A stretch of 64,000 bases of DNA from assembly GCF_010501105.1 (NCBI RefSeq), contig NZ_QVMQ01000001.1, positions 124,001 through 188,000 of the forward strand, written 5' to 3'. The notes under the pieces were generated by a model. The model made no database searches. It was not told the DNA's origin and saw only the letters and a list, made by a program, of their open reading frames with translations. A program made the translations under genes and the position numbers. Source of the stretch: Dysgonomonas sp. 511 (GTDB lineage: Bacteria > Bacteroidota > Bacteroidia > Bacteroidales > Dysgonomonadaceae). Shown here in pieces: positions 36,041 to 44,516 of the stretch. The stretch's first letter is position 1, and each line of letters starts with the position of its first letter.

Positions 36041-37447
36041 TTAATTTTTCAAATCTACTGCAAACTTAACAGCTTTTGTCAAAGCACCCAACTTTTTTTT
36101 CACTTCCATCACTTCTGTTTCGGGGTTCGACTTCGATACAATCCCCCCTCCCGCCTGATAATACAACGTATTGTTGCGGCTGAGAAATGTGCGAATAGTG
36201 ATGGCTTGGTTCAGGTCGCCATTGAAACCTATATAGCCTATACAGCCACCATATACACCGCGCATTTGCTTTTCTATGTCGCGTATCAACTGCATCGCCC
36301 TCACTTTGGGCGCACCCGACAACGTTCCGGCCGGGAAGGTGTCGGCAAATACTTTTATATTGTTTTCCCCTTGGTTCACTATTCCGCTGACACGCGAAAC
36401 AAGGTGGATGACGTGCGAATAGAACTGTACATTCTTGTAAAACTCCACTTTTACATTGCGGCAGTTGCGGCTCAGGTCGTTGCGGGCAAGGTCTACGAGC
36501 ATGACGTGTTCGGCGTTTTCCTTCTCATCATTCAACAGGTTTTCCGACAGGATGCGGTCTTTCTCATCATCGCCTGTGCGGAAGTATGTACCGGCAATAG
36601 GGTCTATATATGCTTTGCCTTTGGTTATTTTGCAATGAGTTTCGGGCGATGAACCGAATATACGGAATGAACCGAAGTCGAAGTAAAACAAATAAGGCGA
36701 TGGGTTGATAGAGCGTAGCGAGCGATATACTTTAAAATCGTCACCGGCAAATCGCTGAGTAAAGCACCGGGACAGTACAATCTGGAAGACATCGCCACGA
36801 CGGCAATGTGTAATTCCTTGTTTTATCATCTCCTGATGCTCTTGGTCGCTAATCATCGACTGTTCGCAACCAATAGCTTCGAAATTGTATGAGGCAATAT
36901 TATTGTTGGCAAGGAGGGCTTCCAGCTCTTGCATCCTCGCATCTGAGCCTTCTGTTATATTTTCTACAATCGTCAGTTCGTTTTTTGCATGGTTGATAAC
37001 GAGTATAAAGCGGTAGAGTATGTAGTAAAATTCCGGTATATCGGCATTGTTCGGTTTGTGGTTGACGGGGTTTACATCTTCAAAATAGCGTATTGCATCG
37101 TACGATGTGTAGCCGAAAAAGCCATTAATGCCTGTCTTGTTTTCGCCCTGTACTTCAAATTGGTTCATAAAATGATGGAACTTATCAGCCAGTTTTTCCT
37201 TTACAGATAATGTTTCTTTCCTAATACTATTGTCAGGATATGTGCTGGTGATCTCGTTATTGTCAACCCTGAACCGGGCAATGGGGCTGATCCCGATAAA
37301 GGAATAGCTATTTTCGCCTCCATGATAGTCGGAACTTTCCAATAGTGCCGATTCGGGATATACATCCCTCACCTTGAGGTAGATACCAACAGGAGTTTGC
37401 AGGTCGGCAAGGAGATTTTTGGTCTGGACGTTGATTATATATTTCAT
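36041..37447 (-). CDS. trpE: anthranilate synthase component I
   Basis: 468 residues. The N-terminal feedback-site motif is ALLESSDYHGGENSYSFIG, which suggests that Trp inhibition is retained. The C-terminal chorismate-binding domain has IAGTYFRTGDDEKD, LVDLARNDLSRNC, GTLSGAPKVRAMQLI and QAGGGIVSKSNPETE. It makes anthranilate from chorismate with TrpG. trpB lies 32 bases upstream. Confidence 0.97.
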   Translation of the reverse strand: MKYIINVQTKNLLADLQTPVGIYLKVRDVYPESALLESSDYHGGENSYSFIGISPIARFRVDNNEITSTYPDNSIRKETLSVKEKLADKFHHFMNQFEVQGENKTGINGFFGYTSYDAIRYFEDVNPVNHKPNNADIPEFYYILYRFILVINHAKNELTIVENITEGSDARMQELEALLANNNIASYNFEAIGCEQSMISDQEHQEMIKQGITHCRRGDVFQIVLSRCFTQRFAGDDFKVYRSLRSINPSPYLFYFDFGSFRIFGSSPETHCKITKGKAYIDPIAGTYFRTGDDEKDRILSENLLNDEKENAEHVMLVDLARNDLSRNCRNVKVEFYKNVQFYSHVIHLVSRVSGIVNQGENNIKVFADTFPAGTLSGAPKVRAMQLIRDIEKQMRGVYGGCIGYIGFNGDLNQAITIRTFLSRNNTLYYQAGGGIVSKSNPETEVMEVKKKLGALTKAVKFAVDLKN

Positions 37448-37479
37448 GTTGTGATTTTGTATTTGCGAGCTAATAGCTA

Positions 37480-38664
37480 TCAGCTAAAGGCTGTATTTAT
37501 ATACGTCTCCATATCCTTATCGCCCCGTCCCGACAGGCAAATAACTACTACATCGTCGGCCTTGAATTTCATTTTATCCAGTCCTCCCAATATATGAGCC
37601 GACTCTATCGCCGGAATGATACCCTCCAGTTTCGTCAGTTCGAAAGCAGCTTGCAAAGCTTCGTCATCGGTTACAGCCAACACTTGCGAGCGGCCGATAC
37701 TTGACAGATGTGCGTGCATAGGGCCTATACCCGGATAATCCAATCCGGCAGAAATAGAATAAGGCTCTTCTATCTGCCCGTCTTCCGATTGCATTATCAA
37801 TGTCTTGCTGCCGTGAATAATGCCAAGCTTACCCAGGTGGATAGTGGCAGCCGATTCTCCTGAATCCAAGCCCTTTCCGGCTGCTTCGGCAAGGACGATC
37901 TTCACCTCGGGCTCGTCGATAAAGTGGAAGATAGTACCCGCGGCGTTGCTTCCTCCTCCTACACAAGCCATTACATAGTCGGGCGTTTCGCGCCCTTCTT
38001 TTTCCAATAGTTGCTTGCGTATTTCTTCGCTGATAACCGATTGCAGGCGCGCTACCATATCAGGGTAAGGATGAGGGCCTACCGTAGAACCGATCACATA
38101 ATAGGTATCGGCAGGATTGCAACACCAGTCGCGGATAGCCTCGTTGGTGGCATCCTTCAGTGTCATGTTGCCGCTGGTAACGGGCACGACTGTCGCTCCG
38201 AGCATTTCCATCTTTTGCACATTTAGCCTCTGACGCTCTACATCTGTTGCACCCATATATACAATGCATTGCATATTCATCAGGGCACAAACAGTAGCTG
38301 TGGCTACCCCGTGCTGTCCGGCTCCCGTTTCGGCTATGATACGTGTCTTGCCCATACGGCGGGCGAGAAGCACCTGCCCGATAGCGTTGTTTATCTTGTG
38401 CGAACCGGTATGGTTGAGATCTTCGCGCTTGAGGTATATCTTACAGCCGTATTTCGCCGAAAGCCTGTTGGCCAGGTACAACGGGGAAGGACGCCCCACA
38501 TAGTCCTTCAACAAGGCATCGTATTCGTCTCTAAACGATGGGTCGTTGATTACTTTCAGGTATGAGTTTTTAAGTGTTTCTACATTATCGTAGAGTATTT
38601 CAGGGATATATGCTCCTCCAAATTCCCCGTAAAAGCCATTTGCGTCAACTTTAAATTTTTCCAT
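37480..38664 (-). CDS. trpB: tryptophan synthase beta chain
   Basis: 394 residues, PLP-dependent. The PLP Lys is in [14 protein letters not shown], with [12 protein letters not shown] (substrate COMM domain) and [13 protein letters not shown] (phosphate loop). It condenses indole and serine. It is first structural gene of the operon, as in other Bacteroidetes. It lies 106 bases after the leader-peptide stop and just downstream of an attenuator. Confidence 0.97.
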   Translation of the reverse strand: MEKFKVDANGFYGEFGGAYIPEILYDNVETLKNSYLKVINDPSFRDEYDALLKDYVGRPSPLYLANRLSAKYGCKIYLKREDLNHTGSHKINNAIGQVLLARRMGKTRIIAETGAGQHGVATATVCALMNMQCIVYMGATDVERQRLNVQKMEMLGATVVPVTSGNMTLKDATNEAIRDWCCNPADTYYVIGSTVGPHPYPDMVARLQSVISEEIRKQLLEKEGRETPDYVMACVGGGSNAAGTIFHFIDEPEVKIVLAEAAGKGLDSGESAATIHLGKLGIIHGSKTLIMQSEDGQIEEPYSISAGLDYPGIGPMHAHLSSIGRSQVLAVTDDEALQAAFELTKLEGIIPAIESAHILGGLDKMKFKADDVVVICLSGRGDKDMETYINTAFS

Positions 38665-38697
38665 TGTATATATGTTTTAATTTTTCTTCTTACAAAA

Positions 38698-38726
38698 AAA
38701 GCCTGTCGTGAGTTACGACAGGCTTT
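38698..38726 (-). terminator. trp attenuator (transcription terminator in the leader)
   Basis: On the minus strand AAAGCCTGTCGT pairs perfectly with ACGACAGGCTTT (12 bp, loop AACTC) and is followed by a T run (38700-38694). It lies between the leader peptide and trpB. RNA GUCGUGAG from the end of the leader ORF (38777-38770) is an exact complement of CUCACGAC (38712-38705), which covers part of the loop and the 3' arm. That pairing would form a competing antiterminator. Confidence 0.85.
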
Positions 38727-38770
38727 GTATTGTTTATTGATTTCTATACTTTAATACATACCGACTTGGC

Positions 38771-38830
38771 TCACGACTTTTTGAGTTGAGAGTGCCACCA
38801 CCAGAATGTATTTGTTAATAGAAAATTCAT
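38771..38830 (-). CDS. trpL: trp leader peptide
   Basis: A 19-residue ORF, MNFLLTNTFWWWHSQLKKS, starting ATG at 38830 and ending TGA at 38773-38771. Three consecutive Trp codons (plus-strand CCA at 38795-38803) lie just upstream of an RNA segment that can pair as an antiterminator. The stop codon lies within the GTCGTGAG antiterminator strand. Ribosome stalling when Trp-tRNA is low should free that strand and prevent the attenuator hairpin. A promoter ends 22 bases upstream. The design follows the classical trp attenuators, but with its own sequence. Confidence 0.85.
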   Translation of the reverse strand: MNFLLTNTFWWWHSQLKKS

Positions 38831-38851
38831 TTTACTTTCTTTTTGTTTTTG

Positions 38852-38881
38852 CAAAGATATAAAAAAAATGAAAAGAACAAA
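38852..38881 (-). promoter_or_regulatory. trp operon promoter
   Basis: On the minus strand TTTG (38881-38878), 18 bases, then TATCTTTG (38859-38852). Transcription should begin near 38846 and pass through trpL. The spacer is one base shorter than the usual 19. Confidence 0.7.
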
Positions 38882-38948
38882 TAAAAGAGGATATTTTTGC
38901 AGGGCAAATGCATAAAAAAAAATGATATTTCAGTTTTGACTACCGTAG

Positions 38949-38988
38949 GGGCGAATTGAAAATCGACGGAGTCAATTATCATTCGCCC
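38949..38988. repeat. palindromic element GGGCGAAT...ATTCGCCC
   Basis: The 8-base arms at 38949-38956 and 38981-38988 are perfect complements, and inner TTGA/TCAA (around 38956 and 38971) extend the pairing. It lies between the divergent trpL and ketoisomerase promoters. It may be a small inserted repeat or a divergent barrier. Confidence 0.5.
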
Positions 38989-39046
38989 GCACAAAGCCCA
39001 GAATTGAGCCCAAATAGATTTCATGTGTTTGCCCTATTAGTTATAG

Positions 39047-39080
39047 CCTTTTTACGAAATTATTCCATTTTGTAAAAAGG
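39047..39080. promoter_or_regulatory. inverted repeat overlapping the -33 of the sugar operon, candidate operator
   Basis: CCTTTTTAC (39047-39055) and GTAAAAAGG (39072-39080) are exact complements across 16 bases. The right arm begins at the G of the -33 TTTG box. Confidence 0.4.
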
Positions 39081-39099
39081 AATAATAATACTAGATTTG
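39069..39099 (+). promoter_or_regulatory. promoter of the ketoisomerase operon, predicted near-leaderless mRNA
   Basis: TTTG (39069-39072), exactly 19 bases, TAGATTTG (39092-39099). The ATG begins at 39106, 6 bases after the -7 box. Transcription would start at or within a few bases of the start codon, leaving no room for a ribosome-binding site. Confidence 0.75.
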
Positions 39100-39105
39100 T
39101 ACTAT

Positions 39106-39504
39106 ATGGAAAGTGCCGGAATTATAGTGTTGCCTAAGATTTTCGATAAAAGGGGAAACCTTACTTTTATCGAAGGTGGCCGACATATCCCTTTCGATAT
39201 CAAAAGGGTCTACTGGATATACGATGTTCCCGGAGGACAGGTGAGAGGAGGGCATGCCTTCATCGAACAGCAAGAACTGATAATTGCATTGTCGGGTAGT
39301 TTCGATGTGATTGTCGATGACGGCTTAAGCAAACAAACCTTTACTTTAAACCGTTCTTATCAGGGACTTTATATCCCTGCTGGCATATGGCGGCATATGG
39401 AGAACTTTTCGACCAATTCGCTGGCATTGGTTCTGGCTTCTACTTTTTACAACGAAAACGATTATATAAGAGATTATGAACGATATCTCTCCGGCAGGAA
39501 GTAA
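39106..39504 (+). CDS. FdtA/WxcM-like sugar 3,4-ketoisomerase, divergent copy
   Basis: 132-residue cupin related to dTDP-sugar 3,4-ketoisomerases. It has LPKIFDKRGNLTFIEGGRHI and YDVPGGQVRGGHAFIEQQE. The next gene and typical FdtA proteins have GGHAHK here, with two His in the active site. This copy has HAF, so the second His is missing and activity may be changed or lost. ATG at 39106 is used. An upstream TTG is inside the -7 box. It is followed one base later by a second paralogue. Confidence 0.8.
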   Translation: MESAGIIVLPKIFDKRGNLTFIEGGRHIPFDIKRVYWIYDVPGGQVRGGHAFIEQQELIIALSGSFDVIVDDGLSKQTFTLNRSYQGLYIPAGIWRHMENFSTNSLALVLASTFYNENDYIRDYERYLSGRK

Positions 39505-39505
39505 T

Positions 39506-39922
39506 ATGGCTACAGTAGAAGACTGCACTCTGGTAGCTTTGCCTAAAATCCAGTTCGATGCAGGAAATATAACGCCTGTGCAGAGCGAGATGGAAATTCC
39601 TTTCGAGATTGCAAGGGTATTCTATCTGTACGACATTCCGGGAGGAGAAAGGCGTGGCGGGCATGCCCATAAGAGATGCCATCAGCTATTGGTGGCAGCC
39701 AGTGGCTCGTTTGATGTAGAGCTCGACGATGGACGCTCCCGGCGGACTGTAACACTCAATCTGCCGGATAGGGGATTGTATATCCCACCGGGGATATGGG
39801 CCTTACAGACAGGCTTTTCGTCAGGTTCTATTTGCCTTGTTCTTAATTCTATAGAGTATAATGAGGACGATTATATCCGCAATTATGATGAGTTCCTCGC
39901 TTTAAAAGGTGTGCAGAAATGA
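39506..39922 (+). CDS. FdtA/WxcM-like sugar 3,4-ketoisomerase
   Basis: 138-residue cupin with [22 protein letters not shown], retaining both active-site His. It converts dTDP-4-keto-6-deoxyglucose to a 3-keto sugar in the dTDP-3-amino-3,6-dideoxyhexose pathway. ATG 39506 lies one base after the first copy's stop. An earlier ATG overlapping that gene is less likely. It overlaps the aminotransferase by 4 bases (ATGA). Confidence 0.85.
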   Translation: MATVEDCTLVALPKIQFDAGNITPVQSEMEIPFEIARVFYLYDIPGGERRGGHAHKRCHQLLVAASGSFDVELDDGRSRRTVTLNLPDRGLYIPPGIWALQTGFSSGSICLVLNSIEYNEDDYIRNYDEFLALKGVQK

Positions 39923-41022
39923 TTAAATATTTAGACCTGCTTCGCATCAATGAACAGCATGCCGGAGAGATAGAACAAGCCATGTCGCGCGTGCTTCATT
40001 CGGGACAATATCTTCTAGGTGAAGAGAACAGGCTTTTCGAAGATAATTATTCAAGATATATAGGCACATCGCATACCGTAGGCGTAGCTAACGGCTTGGA
40101 TGCTCTCCGGTTGATACTGAGGGCTTACATAGAGTTGGGAGTGATGCAGGAAGGTGATGAGGTTATCGTTCCCGCCAACACCTATATAGCTTCTATCCTG
40201 CCGATTACCGTGAACAGGTTGGTTCCGGTGTTGGTAGAACCAAATATGGAGAATTACCAGATAGACGATTCGAGGATAGAAGAGGCCATTACCCAAAAGA
40301 CAAAGGCCATAATGATTGTCCACCTCTATGGGTTTTGTGCTTATACTGAAAAAATTGGCGAATTATGCAGAAAGTACAACCTGAAACTGATAGAAGACAA
40401 CGCGCAGGCTCACGGTTGCCTGTGGCACGGCCGGAAGACGGGTTCGCTGGGCGATGCTGCAGGGCATAGCTTCTATCCCTCCAAAAACCTGGGAGCATTG
40501 GGCGATGCAGGAGCTGTAACAACCAACGACAGGCAACTGGCGGAGGTAGTCCGCACAATGGCTAATTATGGCTCGTCAGAGAAATATATTTTTAAGTATC
40601 AAGGGATAAACAGCCGTCTTGACGAGTTGCAGGCAGCTATATTGAATGTAAAACTGAAATACCTGGATAGCGAAAACGAAAAGAGGCGGGAAACAGCCCG
40701 TTACTACATTGATAATATAAAAAACAAAGACATCATCCTTCCACATGTAAGAGACTGGGGTGCATACGTTTCCCATATATTCCCTACCTTATCTACTCAA
40801 AGGGATAATTTGCAATCGTATCTGGCTGATAACGGTGTGGAAACACAGATTCATTACCCTGTTCCTCCCCACAAACAGGAATGCTACAGGGAATGGAGCA
40901 ACCAGCCTTTCCCTTTTACCGAACAAATACATAATGAAGAATTGAGCTTGCCGATAAGCCCGATAATGGATCTGGGTGAAGCAGAAAAGGTAGTGGAACT
41001 ATTGAATAAATTTGGTTCTTAA
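39919..41022 (+). CDS. DegT/DnrJ/EryC1/StrS-type sugar aminotransferase (FdtB-like)
   Basis: 367 residues, PLP-dependent. Visible are [42 protein letters not shown] (in part), [13 protein letters not shown] and the PLP Lys in [17 protein letters not shown]. It aminates C3 of a 3-keto-6-deoxy sugar nucleotide. With the two ketoisomerases it forms a partial dTDP-Fuc3N/Qui3N pathway. RmlA/RmlB-type enzymes are not in this window. Confidence 0.9.
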   Translation: MIKYLDLLRINEQHAGEIEQAMSRVLHSGQYLLGEENRLFEDNYSRYIGTSHTVGVANGLDALRLILRAYIELGVMQEGDEVIVPANTYIASILPITVNRLVPVLVEPNMENYQIDDSRIEEAITQKTKAIMIVHLYGFCAYTEKIGELCRKYNLKLIEDNAQAHGCLWHGRKTGSLGDAAGHSFYPSKNLGALGDAGAVTTNDRQLAEVVRTMANYGSSEKYIFKYQGINSRLDELQAAILNVKLKYLDSENEKRRETARYYIDNIKNKDIILPHVRDWGAYVSHIFPTLSTQRDNLQSYLADNGVETQIHYPVPPHKQECYREWSNQPFPFTEQIHNEELSLPISPIMDLGEAEKVVELLNKFGS

Positions 41023-41103
41023 ATGCGGCACTACCAAACCCAGCAATACCACAAAGCTATCAAGCTATACATCAGGGAATTACACTATTTTTACAAAGAA
41101 TAG
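41023..41103 (+). CDS. 26-residue ORF directly after the aminotransferase, probably a gene stump
   Basis: The sequence TAAATG joins the aminotransferase stop to an ATG. The frame reads MRHYQTQQYHKAIKLYIREL and ends at TAG 41101-41103. The start spacing suggests what was once the next gene of the sugar operon, now cut off where the restriction island begins. It could also be a chance ORF. Confidence 0.3.
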   Translation: MRHYQTQQYHKAIKLYIRELHYFYKE

Positions 41104-41119
41104 ATAGCCATGGAGCAGT

Positions 41120-41326
41120 CTAAAAATGATGTGACTGGAAACAAAATTGATCAGCAGCTATCTTAGTTATGATAGGCTCTATACTATCTGAAAGTCGAGG
41201 TATTACATCATCTTTAATCAACTCTTCTTCCAACTGATCTACTGCTTTTAAAGTCTCTTCATTCAAGGGTAAACCTAATTCTTTAAGTCCACGTATTGAG
41301 TTGTATAATGTTTCTAATTTGGTCAT
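41120..41326 (-). CDS. short protein downstream of hsdR, probably truncated
   Basis: 68 residues, starting MTKLETLYNSIRGLKELGLP, then an acidic helical stretch LKAVDQLEEELIKDDVIP. It ends abruptly in a Phe/His-rich tail (FCFQSHHF). From memory, R-M-associated small proteins with this beginning continue further, so the tail may be out of place. It is 14 bases after the hsdR stop and marks the end of the defence island. The function is unknown. Confidence 0.5.
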   Translation of the reverse strand: MTKLETLYNSIRGLKELGLPLNEETLKAVDQLEEELIKDDVIPRLSDSIEPIITKIAADQFCFQSHHF

Positions 41327-41340
41327 AATCTAAAATGCAT

Positions 41341-44300
41341 TTATAATCCGTTCTTATCTTTACCGTATTTTACAATAGGTTCAGCCGCTTGTTGCACAAA
41401 TTCATCATTGAGAGTTGTTTTATAAAGCTTATACCCCGAGTCAGATAAGTCAGTGGAATCTGATGGATTATCACTCCATTCTTCACATTGTTTCAGAAGA
41501 ACAGCCATCGCATTTTCAGATTCTTCTGGTGGATATTTGTACTTCTTCAATAGACGCTTCACGAGTCGGCGCATACCTGCTCTTGCAGACTCTTTCTTTT
41601 GCCAGTCAATAGTCCTATTCTTACGTAGCATATCAGTTAACTCCTTAGTCATTTCAACTAACTGTTCGTTTGTATAGAAATCTTGAACGGCTCTCGGCTT
41701 GGTTAATGCGTCGTAAAAAGCTTTTTCTTCCGCATTGAGTCCAAGCTCATTCTTCTCATTTTCTGTTTCGGCTATATTTTTTGCCATTTTTAGAAGTTCC
41801 TGAATCACTTCTTCATTGGTAAGCATTCCCTTGAGGTAGTTTGATAAAGCTTGATTTAACATCTCAGAGAATTTTTCAGCCTGTACAAGATTGGTTCTTT
41901 TGTAAAGGCTTACTCTTTCTGCCAATAAACGTTTAAGTAATTCTATGGCAATATTTTTCTCCTTCATCTTTGATATCTCGTCCAAGAAAGTAGCATCGAA
42001 TAACGAAAATTCAGTCTTAACATCCGAAAATAGGTTGATAACACCCTGGCTCTTTATGCTTTGCTTTAAAAGTTCGCCAATCCGTTCATTAATTTCTCGT
42101 TTTGAAACTTTCCCTTTACCTGTCATTCTATTTAATAGGATACGAACGGTTTCAAAAAATGCTGCTTCGAAGCGTAATGTATTATCTAATAAACTGCGAC
42201 ATAAAGTGATTGCATCATGCAATAATTTTGCTTCCTTTAAGAATGCATCTCTTTGTGCCTCCTTATCAGGAGCCATAATGAAGTTCACTCCCCCCTTTAT
42301 CAACTGCGCTCTGTCGGCATCACTCCCTGTTTGAAAACTACCATAATCATATCCGTGGAATATGTCTCGACAGACTTCTAACTTTTCTTTGAACTTGGAT
42401 AGCGCCGTTTCCTTTATATCTAATTTCTCAAAATTACTCTTATCTCGTTTGGTATAATCGCGCATCGCATCCTTCAGGGCTTTAGCAATACCTATATAGT
42501 CAACAACGAGACCTCCTGCTTTATCTAAGAATACCCTATTGACACGCGCTATCGCTTGCATCAGATTATGACCTTTCATCGGTTTATAAACATACATGGT
42601 TGCAAGCGATGGCACATCGAATCCTGTAAGCCACATATCAACGACAATGGCAATCTTCATCGGGTCTTCATTATCTTTGAATTTTTTTGCCAATTCTTTC
42701 TTGTATTGCTTGTTGCCGACAATAGAATGCCATTCCTCCGGATCATTATTTCCTCCGGTCATAACTACTTTTACTTTCTCATCCCATTCCGGACGTAGCT
42801 CAAGTATTTTTTTATAGATATCAATGGCGATAGATCGTGAATAAGCGACAATCATCGCCTTTCCTGTCAGTTCAAACTGACGGTTTTCTTCATAGTGTTT
42901 GATAATATCTCGACAAAGCGAATCAATGGTTTCAGGAGCTCCAAGTATGACATCGAGATGAGATAAATCTTGTTTGCTCTTTTCTATTTGATCAATCTCT
43001 GCCCCCTCTTCAGCTAAACTTTCATATTCAGCATCGATTAATCTAAGTGTTTCTTCTTCCAATTTTAAGTTGATAACACGCGATTCATAGAATACTGGAC
43101 GAGTGGCTCCATCTTCTACAGCCTGGGTCATGTCATAAACGTCAATATAATTTCCAAAGACCTCTTGTGTATCTTTGTCTTTTGTTGATATTGGCGTGCC
43201 GGTAAATCCGATAAAAGATGCATTGGGTAAAGAATCGTGAATAATACGAGCAGCACCTATAACGACTTTAGCCTCTTCTTTGCCTTCTTTATTCTTTGTG
43301 AGACGAATCTTTTCTTCAAATCCGTATTGCCCCCTGTGTGCTTCATCGGTCATAACGATTATATTTCGTCTCTCAGACAATGGCTCGTTTGATTCCTCAA
43401 ACTTCTGCATGGTAGTAAATATAATCCCATTTGCTTCCCTGCCTAAAAGAAGTTCTTTGAGATTTTCCCTGCTTTTGGCTTGTATTGGTGTTTGCCGCAA
43501 AAATTGTTTGCATTTTGCAAATTGTGTGTATAACTGATCATCAAGGTCGTTCCTATCGGTTATAACCACAATCGTTGGTTGAGATAAAGAATGTTGGAGT
43601 AAATGAGCATAGAAAACCATAGAAAGCGATTTGCCACTTCCTTGTGTATGCCAAAAAACACCAACTTTACCATCATTCCCTACAGCCTGTTTAGTACGTT
43701 TAATAGCTTTGTTTACGGCGAAGTATTGATGATATCCTGCTAATATCTTGATAGATTCGCTCTTGTCATCCTTAGAGAAACAAATATAATTTTTGATTAT
43801 ATCTAAAAAACGTTCTTTGAGAAAGATTCCCTCAAAGAAGGTATCGTAATCGGCAAATTGCGTGCTTTCATAACTTCCATCTTTGGTTTTCCACTCCATG
43901 TAACGATCTTCTTTGCTGGTTATGGTACCGGCTTTAGACGCACTCATGTCTGTCATCACACAGATTGCATTATATACAAACATAGATGGGATTTCTTGCA
44001 TATAGTTTCGCAATTGACGATAAGCTGCGGATGCATCAGTCTCTTCTCGTGATGGAGATTTGATTTCAACAATAACAAGTGGCAATCCATTTATGAAAAC
44101 AATCAAGTCTGGGCGTTTTTCGGATTTTTCGACAAAAGTCCACTGATTTATGATTTGGAATGTGTTTTTATGAATATGTTCATAATCTATCAGGTAAACG
44201 AGATTGCTTTGTTGTTCTTTCCCGTCAAAGTAACTAACCTCTATGCCATGTTGGAGATAATCCATGAAATGTTCATTCCGTTGAGTCAAGCTACCGGTAT

Positions 44301-44505
44301 CCAGATTCTTTAGCTTAGAAATAGCTTCTTCAATGCCGATTTGTGGTATCGACCTATTCAGTTCAATAAGGCTTTGTTTTAATTGAGCTTCATAAAAAGG
44401 GACATAATAGTCCCGTTCAACATCAGGACCATATAAATACTCGTATCCTAACTTTTGATATAGTCCGATAAGAGCTTGTTCGTAGCTGTTCTCTGTGAAT
44501 GACAT
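41341..44505 (-). CDS. hsdR: type I restriction enzyme, R subunit
   Basis: 1054 residues. The N-terminal nuclease is RPDLIVFINGLPLVIVEIKS (Asp...ExK, about 131-150). The SF2 translocase has Walker A WHTQGSGKSLS (about 285-295), MTDEAHRGQYG, FIGFTGTPIS and IARVNRVF. It cuts DNA that lacks the matching methylation, after ATP-driven translocation. A long helical C-terminus binds the MTase core. Transcribed after the hsdS cluster and the Abi-like gene; the frame is intact. Confidence 0.96.
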   Translation of the reverse strand: MSFTENSYEQALIGLYQKLGYEYLYGPDVERDYYVPFYEAQLKQSLIELNRSIPQIGIEEAISKLKNLDTGSLTQRNEHFMDYLQHGIEVSYFDGKEQQSNLVYLIDYEHIHKNTFQIINQWTFVEKSEKRPDLIVFINGLPLVIVEIKSPSREETDASAAYRQLRNYMQEIPSMFVYNAICVMTDMSASKAGTITSKEDRYMEWKTKDGSYESTQFADYDTFFEGIFLKERFLDIIKNYICFSKDDKSESIKILAGYHQYFAVNKAIKRTKQAVGNDGKVGVFWHTQGSGKSLSMVFYAHLLQHSLSQPTIVVITDRNDLDDQLYTQFAKCKQFLRQTPIQAKSRENLKELLLGREANGIIFTTMQKFEESNEPLSERRNIIVMTDEAHRGQYGFEEKIRLTKNKEGKEEAKVVIGAARIIHDSLPNASFIGFTGTPISTKDKDTQEVFGNYIDVYDMTQAVEDGATRPVFYESRVINLKLEEETLRLIDAEYESLAEEGAEIDQIEKSKQDLSHLDVILGAPETIDSLCRDIIKHYEENRQFELTGKAMIVAYSRSIAIDIYKKILELRPEWDEKVKVVMTGGNNDPEEWHSIVGNKQYKKELAKKFKDNEDPMKIAIVVDMWLTGFDVPSLATMYVYKPMKGHNLMQAIARVNRVFLDKAGGLVVDYIGIAKALKDAMRDYTKRDKSNFEKLDIKETALSKFKEKLEVCRDIFHGYDYGSFQTGSDADRAQLIKGGVNFIMAPDKEAQRDAFLKEAKLLHDAITLCRSLLDNTLRFEAAFFETVRILLNRMTGKGKVSKREINERIGELLKQSIKSQGVINLFSDVKTEFSLFDATFLDEISKMKEKNIAIELLKRLLAERVSLYKRTNLVQAEKFSEMLNQALSNYLKGMLTNEEVIQELLKMAKNIAETENEKNELGLNAEEKAFYDALTKPRAVQDFYTNEQLVEMTKELTDMLRKNRTIDWQKKESARAGMRRLVKRLLKKYKYPPEESENAMAVLLKQCEEWSDNPSDSTDLSDSGYKLYKTTLNDEFVQQAAEPIVKYGKDKNGL

Positions 44506-44516
44506 ATTATATCTTT

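Noticed and set aside
38694-38881. T-box riboswitch before trpB
   Set aside because: No T-box antiterminator motif or specifier-loop layout is visible; a short ORF with tandem Trp codons and a terminator explains the region.
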